A DNA stretch of 8,528 bases from Planctomycetota bacterium. Lineage in GTDB: Bacteria; Planctomycetota; Planctomycetia; Planctomycetales; Planctomycetaceae. The notes beneath the pieces are model-generated. The model worked only from the letters and a program-made list of their open reading frames with translations. It had not been told where the DNA came from and searched no databases. Position 1 is the first letter of the stretch. Every line of letters begins with the position of its first letter. This document shows, one piece after another, positions 1-5,832 of the stretch. The stretch is from contig JAPOLP010000210.1 in the NCBI GenBank assembly GCA_029977045.1, positions 1-8,528 of the forward strand, given 5' to 3'. Position numbers and translations under genes: made by a program.

Positions 1-45
1 CGGTAACGAGGCCGCCTGGCTTTGATAGTCGAACTGCAACTACAG

Positions 46-53
46 AAAAGGAG
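46..53 (+). promoter_or_regulatory. Shine-Dalgarno before the TPR/alpha-CTD gene
   Basis: AAAAGGAG lies here. It directly abuts a TTG at 54, which is too close for initiation, and sits 6 nt before an in-frame GTG at 60. This spacing favours GTG 60 as the start. The reading frame stays open to the left edge of the window, so a start further upstream cannot be formally excluded. An in-frame ATG at 102 has no such motif. Confidence 0.55.
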
Positions 54-59
54 TTGCTC

Positions 60-1412
60 GTGCTGCATAGTACTCCGGGGGGCGAGAACGATCGTTGCTC
101 GATGGACGACGTTCGTAATCTGCTGAAGACGGAAGTGGAGTTCGGAATCGCCGAACTGTCGCTGCTTCGCAAGGCCGTGAATCGCCAACAGGCCACAGAG
201 GTCCGTCAGGAAGTGACGGCGGCTGTCCGTCTGGTTGGAGACCCTGCTTCAGCGAGCGATTCGACGCGGACGAAGCTGGGTGCCGCTCTGCATTTTCTGG
301 GCAGCCACCGCGACGCATACCAGCTTCTTTCTGGAGTGAAGAAGCATCCGCTTGGCTCGCTGTGTCTCGGGCACGTCTGCATCGCTCTCGGCCAGCCAGC
401 CGAGGCTGTTGAAGCATTCGCGAAGGCCGGCTCTCAGGGATACGACCCGGTCGATGCGGAACTGCAGCGAGTCGGTGCGCTGCGGATGACCGGGCTGGTC
501 GACGAGGCTCAAGCGGCGCTCAAGGCGATTGCCGCGAAGGCTGTTTCCCGCGCGGATTACTCATTCCAGTTCGGCTGCATTCTGGCCGACAAGGGTGACA
601 CGCTGGGAGCGATTGAATACTTCGAGCGTGCTGTCGACATGGACCCGTACCATTCGCGGGCTCTGTTCTGGCTGGCCAATGAGAACGCCCGGCAGGGCAA
701 CGACGATGACGCCGTACTGCTTTACGAACGCGCGCTGTCGAAGCCGCCGCTGCATGTCGGATCGCTGCTGAATCTCGGAATCATTTACGAAGACACCGAG
801 CGGTACGACCAGGCAGCGTTCTGCTATCGCCGAGTGCTGGAAGCCGATCCGCAGAACGAGCGGGCGAGGCTGTACCTCAAGGATATCGATGCGTCGGAAG
901 GCCAGTTCTACGACGAAGAATCTCAGAAGGCCGAGCACAAGTTGCATCAGATGCTGGCCAAACCGATTGCGGACTTTGAATTGTCCGTCCGTAGCCGCAA
1001 CTGCCTGGACCGTCTGGGGCTTGTCACTCTCGGCGACCTGACGGAGATCAGCGAACAGGAGCTGATGTCGAGTCGGAACTTCGGCGAGACATCGCTGACC
1101 GAGGTTCGCGAATTGCTCGCACAGAATGGTTTGAGCATTGGCCAGGCGATCGAGGCGAAGAAACCGGATTCGTTCGTCCCGTCGTCCGATATGTCTCCCG
1201 AACAGCGAGCTGCGGTCGAGCAGACGATTTCGGACCTGCAGCTTTCCGTGCGGTCGCGCAAGTGCATGTCGCGGCTGAATATCACAACAGTCGGCGAGCT
1301 GATCACCAAGACGCCGGACGAATTGCTGGGATCGAAGAACTTTGGAGTGACGTCGCTGAACGAGATTCGCGCCAAGCTGGCCGAAGTGGGGCTGCGGCTG
1401 CGGAACGATTGA
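60..1412 (+). CDS. TPR protein with two RNA polymerase alpha C-terminal-like domains
   Basis: This 450-residue protein is predicted to be cytoplasmic and has no signal peptide or TM segment. Its N-terminal half is helical with TPR-type repeats. The clearest lie at about residues 168-201 (ending in the TPR-like AIEYFERAVDMDP), 202-235 and 236-269. Two copies of the helix-hairpin-helix fold of the RNA polymerase alpha C-terminal domain follow, at about 302-362 (FELSVRSRNC ... RNFGETSLTEVR) and 388-450 (LQLSVRSRKC ... KNFGVTSLNEI). Aligned by eye to E. coli alpha, Arg265, Cys269, Gly296 and Ser299 are kept in both copies. Asn268 is kept in the first (N314) but is Lys in the second (K401), and Lys298 is Thr in both. 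I infer a scaffold that binds protein through the TPRs and DNA or a regulator through the CTD-like domains. The real role is unknown. The GTG at 60 has the best ribosome binding site, and ATG 102 (MDDVRNLL...) is the alternative start. Confidence 0.9.
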   Translation: MLHSTPGGENDRCSMDDVRNLLKTEVEFGIAELSLLRKAVNRQQATEVRQEVTAAVRLVGDPASASDSTRTKLGAALHFLGSHRDAYQLLSGVKKHPLGSLCLGHVCIALGQPAEAVEAFAKAGSQGYDPVDAELQRVGALRMTGLVDEAQAALKAIAAKAVSRADYSFQFGCILADKGDTLGAIEYFERAVDMDPYHSRALFWLANENARQGNDDDAVLLYERALSKPPLHVGSLLNLGIIYEDTERYDQAAFCYRRVLEADPQNERARLYLKDIDASEGQFYDEESQKAEHKLHQMLAKPIADFELSVRSRNCLDRLGLVTLGDLTEISEQELMSSRNFGETSLTEVRELLAQNGLSIGQAIEAKKPDSFVPSSDMSPEQRAAVEQTISDLQLSVRSRKCMSRLNITTVGELITKTPDELLGSKNFGVTSLNEIRAKLAEVGLRLRND

Positions 1413-1423
1413 AAATGCCGCGT

Positions 1424-1453
1424 CTCGACCGTCGTGCTGACGTGGCGGTCGAG
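1424..1453 (+). terminator. Possible hairpin after the TPR gene
   Basis: CTCGACCG (1424-1431) and CGGTCGAG (1446-1453) form an 8-bp stem with a 14-nt loop, starting 11 nt past the TGA stop. There is no T-run after it, so it is not a canonical intrinsic terminator. Its right arm runs into the first unit of the 16-bp tandem repeat. Confidence 0.3.
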
Positions 1454-1530
1454 TTGTGCGGTGGCTGAGTTGTGCGGTGGCTGAGTTGTGCGGTGGCTGA
1501 GTTGTGCGGTGGCTGAGTTGTGCGGTGGCT
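1451..1530. repeat. Five perfect tandem copies of a 16-bp unit
   Basis: The unit GAGTTGTGCGGTGGCT occurs at 1451, 1467, 1483, 1499 and 1515 without a single mismatch, followed by a partial GAG at 1531-1533. The array fills most of the space between the TPR gene and the SpoIID-like gene and ends 20 bp before the latter's ATG. It therefore sits in the probable 5' leader or promoter of that gene. Sixteen is not a multiple of three, so this is not a coding repeat. Perfect identity suggests recent expansion and probable copy-number variation between strains. Confidence 0.95.
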
Positions 1531-1550
1531 GAGAGCCAACGGAAATCTGC

Positions 1551-2813
1551 ATGGATGCTTCAACGACTTACTCGCGACGACGGATGCTGGCAGCGGCGAC
1601 GGCTACCGTCGTGCCGCTGGCCGGTGCTGCTTGGGCTCTGCTGAGTTCGTCGTCGAACGGCCAGTCGTCAGGAAAGTCCGAACCTGCGCTGACGCCGACT
1701 GATACCTGGAACCCGATCATCCGCATCAATCTGACGCCTGAGCCAATCGACGAACTGAGGATTTCGGTCGACGGCCCGTTCCGGATTTCCGCCCCGGGGA
1801 GTCCACGCGTACTCGCGCAGGAGCAGCGGCTTTCTGAGTCGCCCGTGACGACGGACGGAAAGAACATTCGACTCCGTGACGCTTCCTTTCCGATCAGCCA
1901 GATCGAAATTGTGCCGGTCCGACCGCCTTCGATCTGGGTCGGTGACAGCCTTTATCGAGGGACAATCCGGATCTTCCGGCAGCCGGACAACAAGCTGATC
2001 GCCGTCAACGTGCTGCCACTGGAAGAGTACCTGGCCAGCGTCATCAACAGTGAGATGCCGGCATCGTTTCCGCGAGCGGCCAGGCAGGCTCAGGCAATTG
2101 TCGCGCGAACGTATGCCCTGTCGGTGATGAAGGGGCATCCCCGATTTGATCTCTTCGCGACGTCACGCAGCCAGAAGTATCTCGGCAATCAGTATCGAGA
2201 CACGTCCGGCCGGCGACTGGCTGGCGAAACGGACGGCAGCCGCGAGATCGTTCGCGAGACGTCCGGCATCATCTGCACCTGGCGAGGGAAACTGTTCTCG
2301 TCGTGGTTCTCGGCGGTCTGTGGCGGACGGACAACAAACGGCGCCAGCGTTTTCACCGATGCTGTCGGCGCGTTGAAGAGTGTCGAGTGCGAATGGTGCC
2401 GCGATGCCGAGCTGTACCGCTGGAACAAGTCGTTCGACCTGCAGGATGTCTCACGTCGACTGGCGGAGCACTTTGCGGTAGACGGTTCCGATTTTGGAAC
2501 TCTGCAGTCGGTGACCGAAATCCCCGGGACGGCAGGAGACCTGCCTCACTACTCGGTCAGTGATGGCGTGAAGACGCTGCGGATTGCTGGTTCGACCTTT
2601 CGCCGGGCGATGCCTTACGGCGAACTCTACAGCCCTCGATTTGCAGCCACGATTGCCGGCAACGAAGTTCGCTTTTCCGGTCGGGGCTCAGGGCACGGTG
2701 TGGGAATGTGCCAGTGGGGAGCCAACGGACTCGGCAAAGCAGGCCGCTCTGCACTCGAGATCCTGCGGTACTATTACGACGGCATTGAGACTGTTCGGCT
2801 GCGACCATCGTAG
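1551..2813 (+). CDS. Exported SpoIID/LytB-family peptidoglycan-lytic protein
   Basis: This 420-residue protein belongs to the SpoIID/LytB family, whose founding member SpoIID is a lytic transglycosylase that cleaves denuded glycan strands. The N-terminus carries a Tat-like signal: SRRRML at residues 8-13, then a hydrophobic stretch to about 33. This predicts export in a folded state. The family core runs from about 137 (RGTIRIF) to the end. The segment LPLEEYLASVINSEMPASFP (155-174) contains E168, which corresponds to the catalytic Glu of SpoIID. QAQAIVARTYAL (179-190) and the C-terminal signature GRGSGHGVGMCQWGA (377-391) are both typical. C257, C280 and C283 might bind metal, as SpoIID of Clostridioides difficile binds zinc, but this is inference. 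ATG 1551 is preceded by a modest ACGGAA. No other sporulation gene is nearby, so the likely role is wall remodelling. The TAG stop lies inside repeat element A. Confidence 0.92.
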   Translation: MDASTTYSRRRMLAAATATVVPLAGAAWALLSSSSNGQSSGKSEPALTPTDTWNPIIRINLTPEPIDELRISVDGPFRISAPGSPRVLAQEQRLSESPVTTDGKNIRLRDASFPISQIEIVPVRPPSIWVGDSLYRGTIRIFRQPDNKLIAVNVLPLEEYLASVINSEMPASFPRAARQAQAIVARTYALSVMKGHPRFDLFATSRSQKYLGNQYRDTSGRRLAGETDGSREIVRETSGIICTWRGKLFSSWFSAVCGGRTTNGASVFTDAVGALKSVECEWCRDAELYRWNKSFDLQDVSRRLAEHFAVDGSDFGTLQSVTEIPGTAGDLPHYSVSDGVKTLRIAGSTFRRAMPYGELYSPRFAATIAGNEVRFSGRGSGHGVGMCQWGANGLGKAGRSALEILRYYYDGIETVRLRPS

Positions 2814-2887
2814 AACGGAATTCATTCCGTTCCCGCGCGTCGAGCCGTTCCTGCCCGTCGAGATGAACGGAATGAATTCCGTTCTAC
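2810..2887. repeat. Inverted-repeat element A (REPIN-like, GTAG-type)
   Basis: Two perfectly complementary 23-bp arms, 2810-2832 and 2865-2887, flank a 32-bp spacer. Each arm is a hairpin in itself: GAACGGAA (2813-2820), loop TTCA, TTCCGTTC (2825-2832). Both outer ends carry GTAG (CTAC on the right), the foot motif of REP sequences recognised by REP-associated tyrosine transposases. The element lies exactly between two convergent genes and supplies the TAG stop of both. Its long stem could also act as a two-way terminator, although no T-run is present. Confidence 0.88.
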
Positions 2888-3957
2888 TCTGCTTCATTTT
2901 CAGACCGGATCTCAGGCAACTGCGTTTCCGCAAACTGACGTAGCGATTCCTCGACGGTGACGGTCGGCAGTTCGCCGATCGAGACGATGGCGTCGTCGGA
3001 TGCTCCGCTGAGTCGCTTGAGATGCTGCTGTTCAAACTGCTTGTCGCCGGCCCGAAATCGCCACAGGATCACCAGCAGGCCGAGGCCGAGTACTGCCGCT
3101 CCGCCGAGAACGTACTTCGCGACTTCGCCATCGCCACGATCGGCCAGTGAGACCGGCTTCATCCACTTTGGCTCGGCGGCGACGATCAATGGGGCGACGT
3201 GCAGTTCGAAGTCCGCTCGCGGGTAACCGTATCGCTTGAAGAAGTACCCTGTGACCTCGACAACGACCGGCGGTGACAGCTCGCCGGTCGGCATTCCCTG
3301 CGGTAGTGACGTGCAGCGGATGCAGTACGGGTTGGTGCCTGAGTCGCGGTTGAACAGCCAGCCCTCCCAGACGGTGGTCAGGTTCTGGTCGTTCTGGCCG
3401 ACTGGAATCTGAGTCAGACGTCGGAACTCGCCCTTGATCGTGACCAGTTCGCCCAGGAAATGAGTCGACTCGTTCATCAGCACGGTGAACGAGACATCGG
3501 ACCGGGCATTCTTTTTCAGCGTGTCAATCGGCAGGTCACGCGTGCGGCCCAGCAGTTCGTAATAAAGGTCGCGTTCTGAGTTCCTCAGCCCGACGGAGTT
3601 GTCGTCGATCGTGGCGATCTGTTCTGGAGTAACTGCCCATTCGGCGAGCGGCTTGTCGTTGGTGCCCTCATCGGTTTCGGTCGACTCAGTCCCGATTTTC
3701 GGCTCGACGACGCGGATCACACCGGGCGGCAGGTCGCGGTTGCTCTTCGGTTTGAAGCTGATCTTCTCGTCTGCTGACGAGCGCTCGCCTGACTGGCCGT
3801 CGCCTGCCGGGATTCCTGTCAGCCAGTACCAGCTGCTCGGACGCGACGCGACGTCGATTGCCATCACGACAAAGCCGATCAGGCAGACCATTACCGCCAG
3901 ACGAAACTGGTCGCGGCGGCTGAGGTAGCGCGTACGTTGCTGATTCTGGAATCGCAT
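2884..3957 (-). CDS. Membrane protein with two TM segments and a large exported loop (unknown function)
   Basis: I do not recognise a named family for this 357-residue protein. A basic N-terminus (RTRYLSRRDQFR) precedes one hydrophobic helix at about 19-37, and a second lies at about 281-299 (YVLGGAAVLGLGLLVILW). By the positive-inside rule the N- and C-termini should be cytoplasmic, with residues 38-280 outside the membrane. That loop starts acidic and low in complexity (50-105). From about 155 to 262 it looks rich in beta-strand, with segments such as LVTIKGEFRRL and VVVEVTGYFFKRYGY that could form an OB-like barrel. It contains a CxxC (C212, C215). The cytoplasmic tail of about 58 residues is charged. 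The ATG at 3955-3957 has no obvious Shine-Dalgarno. The gene lies 152 bp downstream of the MoxR gene on the same strand, with element D between them. A role with MoxR is possible but is inferred only from position. Confidence 0.8.
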   Translation of the reverse strand: MRFQNQQRTRYLSRRDQFRLAVMVCLIGFVVMAIDVASRPSSWYWLTGIPAGDGQSGERSSADEKISFKPKSNRDLPPGVIRVVEPKIGTESTETDEGTNDKPLAEWAVTPEQIATIDDNSVGLRNSERDLYYELLGRTRDLPIDTLKKNARSDVSFTVLMNESTHFLGELVTIKGEFRRLTQIPVGQNDQNLTTVWEGWLFNRDSGTNPYCIRCTSLPQGMPTGELSPPVVVEVTGYFFKRYGYPRADFELHVAPLIVAAEPKWMKPVSLADRGDGEVAKYVLGGAAVLGLGLLVILWRFRAGDKQFEQQHLKRLSGASDDAIVSIGELPTVTVEESLRQFAETQLPEIRSENEAE

Positions 3958-3989
3958 CGAAGTCGTTCGCCGGGGCTACTTCTGTTTGG

Positions 3990-4092
3990 GGGTGGCCGGG
4001 GCTGGACTGAGCCTGCGAAGGAAGCTCCGGCTTTTGCATCTGAAAGGAAGCTCCGGGGCTTCACTCGTTCCTCGTTCCAGCCCCGGCCACCC
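3990..4092. repeat. Inverted-repeat element D, composite
   Basis: The arms 3990-4006 and 4076-4092 are perfectly complementary over 17 bp (GGGTGGCCGGGGCTGGA and its complement). The interior holds AAGGAAGCTCCGG twice (4018-4030 and 4044-4056). It also has a small hairpin GAAGC/GCTTC (4047-4051 and 4058-4062) and a 7-bp tandem CTCGTTC (4064-4077). A further half-motif, GTAGCCCCGGCGAA on the minus strand, ends at 3979 just upstream of the membrane-protein gene. The element fills the gap between that gene and the MoxR gene. It resembles a mosaic of several REP-type units, but no clear GTAG foot was found on its outer arms. Confidence 0.75.
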
Positions 4093-4109
4093 AGATCAAT
4101 CTCTGGGGA

Positions 4110-5123
4110 CTACTCGTACTTTGGAATCGATGGTTCAGGAACCTCTTTGACCAGTCGGTCAATGATTGATTCCGGAGTATAGCCTTCGGCCTGGGCCTGG
4201 AAGTTCGGCGAAATCCGGTGCCGCAAAACGGGGATCGCGACTCGACGGATATCAGCGAGCGATACGCTCGGTCGACCGGCCATCGCGGCCATCGCCTTAC
4301 CACCGGCGATCAGGTACTGGCCGGCTCGCGGGCCAGCTCCCCAGTCGATCAGGTCGCGAATGAACTTTGGCGCGTCGGGGTTGCCGGGGCGAGTTGCCCG
4401 AACCAGCCGGGCGACGTAGTTGATCGTCAGCGGGCCGACTTCAATCTGATTGATCTGATTCTGCAGATAAACAATCGACTTGGCAGTCAGCACCTTGCGG
4501 ACTTCCGGTCGCTCACCACGCGTCGTTGCATCGAGGATGCGTTCTTCTTCGTCGAGCGACGGGTAATCGACGCGGACGTTGAACATGAAGCGGTCGAGCT
4601 GTGCTTCCGGCAGCGGATACGTCCCTTCCTGCTCGATCGGGTTCTGCGTCGCGATGACGAAGAACGGGTCCGGCAGGTCGTAGGTTGTCTGGCCGGCGGT
4701 GACTTCGCGTTCCTGCATGGCCTGCAGCAGAGCCGCCTGCGTTTTTGGCGGTGTCCGGTTGATTTCGTCGGCGAGCAGGATGTTGGTAAAGACGGGACCT
4801 TGCACGAAGCGGAACTCGCGGCGGCCCGAGTCCGACTCTTCCAGCACGTTGGTGCCAGTGATGTCGGAAGGCATCAGGTCCGGCGTGAACTGAATTCGCT
4901 TGAACTGGACGTCGAGGATCTTCGCGATCGTGCTGACGACCAGCGTCTTGGCGAGGCCCGGCACGCCGACCAGCAGGCAGTGGCCACCAGTGAAGATGGC
5001 CGCGAGGATCTGATCGATCACGTCGTCCTGGCCGATGATGACCTTGTGCAGTTCCTCGGTCATCAGCTCGTGATGTTTCCGGAACTTATCGAGGAATTCG
5101 TCGAAGTCGCGTTTTTCGGCCAC
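4110..5123 (-). CDS. MoxR-family AAA+ ATPase
   Basis: This 337-residue cytoplasmic ATPase belongs to the MoxR class of chaperone-like AAA+ proteins, which remodel partner proteins, often ones with VWA domains. Visible motifs are Walker A GVPGLAKT (53-60), Walker B ILLADE (115-120) followed by INRTPPKTQAALLQAMQE, sensor 1 ATQN (158-161), a likely arginine finger R178 in QLDRFMF, and sensor 2 GPRAGQ (264-269). Length and domain order match full-length family members, so it looks intact. The start is a GTG (5121-5123) with no strong Shine-Dalgarno. The methionine at residue 21 would be an alternative but would shorten the conserved N-terminal helix. MoxR genes usually sit beside DUF58 and VWA genes. 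Here the downstream neighbour is instead the two-TM protein, and the upstream neighbour is a DinB-type gene behind element B. Confidence 0.96.
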   Translation of the reverse strand: MAEKRDFDEFLDKFRKHHELMTEELHKVIIGQDDVIDQILAAIFTGGHCLLVGVPGLAKTLVVSTIAKILDVQFKRIQFTPDLMPSDITGTNVLEESDSGRREFRFVQGPVFTNILLADEINRTPPKTQAALLQAMQEREVTAGQTTYDLPDPFFVIATQNPIEQEGTYPLPEAQLDRFMFNVRVDYPSLDEEERILDATTRGERPEVRKVLTAKSIVYLQNQINQIEVGPLTINYVARLVRATRPGNPDAPKFIRDLIDWGAGPRAGQYLIAGGKAMAAMAGRPSVSLADIRRVAIPVLRHRISPNFQAQAEGYTPESIIDRLVKEVPEPSIPKYE

Positions 5124-5156
5124 GGGAAGTCTTTGAATGCGGAGTGCGGTGAGATA

Positions 5157-5230
5157 GTAGGGCCGGTTCCCACCGGCCGATTCTGCTTTTTATTGACGGT
5201 GTCGTTCTGGCCGGTGGGAACCGGCCCTAC
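5157..5230. repeat. Inverted-repeat element B (REPIN-like, GTAG-type)
   Basis: Perfectly complementary 22-bp arms at 5157-5178 and 5209-5230 flank a 30-bp spacer. Each arm opens with GTAG and then folds as GGCCGGT (5161-5167), loop TCCC, ACCGGCC (5172-5178). The architecture is the same as element A but the stem sequence differs. The right-hand GTAG (CTAC at 5227-5230 on plus) contains the TAG stop of the DinB-family gene. The left arm lies 34 bp upstream of the MoxR start, so a transcript of both genes would carry the structure in the MoxR leader. Confidence 0.9.
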
Positions 5231-5712
5231 AGTGCCTTGAACACATTCAACGTGACGTGAGCCTGGCCCTGATGGTGGCCTTCGTGCCAGGTGATGATCT
5301 GCAGGGCTCGACGCAGCGTCCAGCCGCGTTCGGCCAGGATACCGGGCATCGTTTCCAGATCGTCTTCGCTGAACTTTGCCATCGTCGCTTTGAGATGTTC
5401 TCGCGACTGAGCCAACGTGTCGCGAATCTCGGCAAGCGTCGGGACATCGTCGTCGCTGGCAACCGAGCCGCGCTGAAACCGCTCGCAGAGATCCGGGAAC
5501 GCCGGATCTCTGCCGAGGAATCTCGACGTCGCGAACAGTTCCTCGGTCGCGCCGATGTGCATCAGCTGCCAGGCGATGTGAGCCCGTCCCGGACCAGGTC
5601 TGAAGGCGAGTGCCGCCTGGGGATCTTCAAGCTGCTCGATCGCGTCGAGCGTTTCGAGTGTTCGCTCGCGATTGACGTCCCAGATGCTGATGACGGATTC
5701 GATGAATGACAT
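5227..5712 (-). CDS. DinB-family (DinB/YfiT-like) protein
   Basis: This 161-residue protein is predicted to be a cytoplasmic four-helix bundle of the DinB superfamily, whose members hold a divalent metal with three histidines. Some are thiol-dependent transferases and many are uncharacterised. The likely metal ligands are H52 in AWQLMHIGATEE and the HxxxH pair H143/H147 in TWHEGHHQGQAH. Length is normal for the family. The ATG at 5710-5712 is chosen because AGGA lies 9 nt before it and family similarity starts just after it. A longer frame to 5805 exists, but its extra 31 residues are mostly translated repeat element C. The stop codon is provided by element B. The substrate cannot be told from the sequence. 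Confidence 0.88.
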   Translation of the reverse strand: MSFIESVISIWDVNRERTLETLDAIEQLEDPQAALAFRPGPGRAHIAWQLMHIGATEELFATSRFLGRDPAFPDLCERFQRGSVASDDDVPTLAEIRDTLAQSREHLKATMAKFSEDDLETMPGILAERGWTLRRALQIITWHEGHHQGQAHVTLNVFKAL

Positions 5713-5745
5713 GCGCTGAGGTCCTGCCGGGATCGAAATTCGTAA

Positions 5746-5809
5746 GTGCGTGGAGTGCAGCGTAACGCACCGTTCATCTTTCAGGTGCGTTACGCTGCGT
5801 TCCACGCAC
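5746..5809. repeat. Inverted-repeat element C (degenerate REPIN-like)
   Basis: The arms 5746-5771 and 5784-5809 are complementary at 24 of 26 positions around a 12-nt spacer. Each arm can fold on itself; on the right, GGTGCGT (5784-5790) pairs with ACGCACC (5804-5810). At the expected foot positions the motif is degenerate: GTAA on the left at 5742-5745, and GCAG read from the right. Two mismatches and a lost GTAG suggest an older copy than A or B. It lies between the secreted-protein gene and the DinB-family gene, in the leader of the latter. Confidence 0.82.
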
Positions 5810-5832
5810 CCTGCATCTGGACTGAAAGCAGA

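Noticed and set aside
1451..1530. CRISPR array
   Set aside because: The units are 16 bp and directly abut each other with no spacers, so this is a plain tandem repeat.
947..1552. Minus-strand frame with repeated SHRTTQPPHN-like peptides
   Set aside because: The peptide repeats come only from the 16-bp tandem array being open in this frame. The rest is opposite the alpha-CTD coding region.
1551..2813. Evidence for endospore formation
   Set aside because: SpoIID/LytB domains are widespread in non-sporulating bacteria, and no other sporulation gene is present.
2810..2887. Terminal inverted repeats of an insertion sequence or MITE
   Set aside because: The whole element is only 78 bp, the arms are self-folding with GTAG feet, and no flanking target duplication is seen. 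A REP pair explains it better.
4218..5240. 340-codon open frame on the plus strand opposite the MoxR gene
   Set aside because: It is a mirror of the MoxR coding frame in GC-rich DNA. The product has no recognisable domain, while the minus-strand product has all AAA+ motifs.
5713..5805. 31-residue N-terminal extension of the DinB-family protein
   Set aside because: Most of it is translated inverted-repeat DNA (element C). The internal ATG at 5710-5712 has an AGGA and fits the family start.
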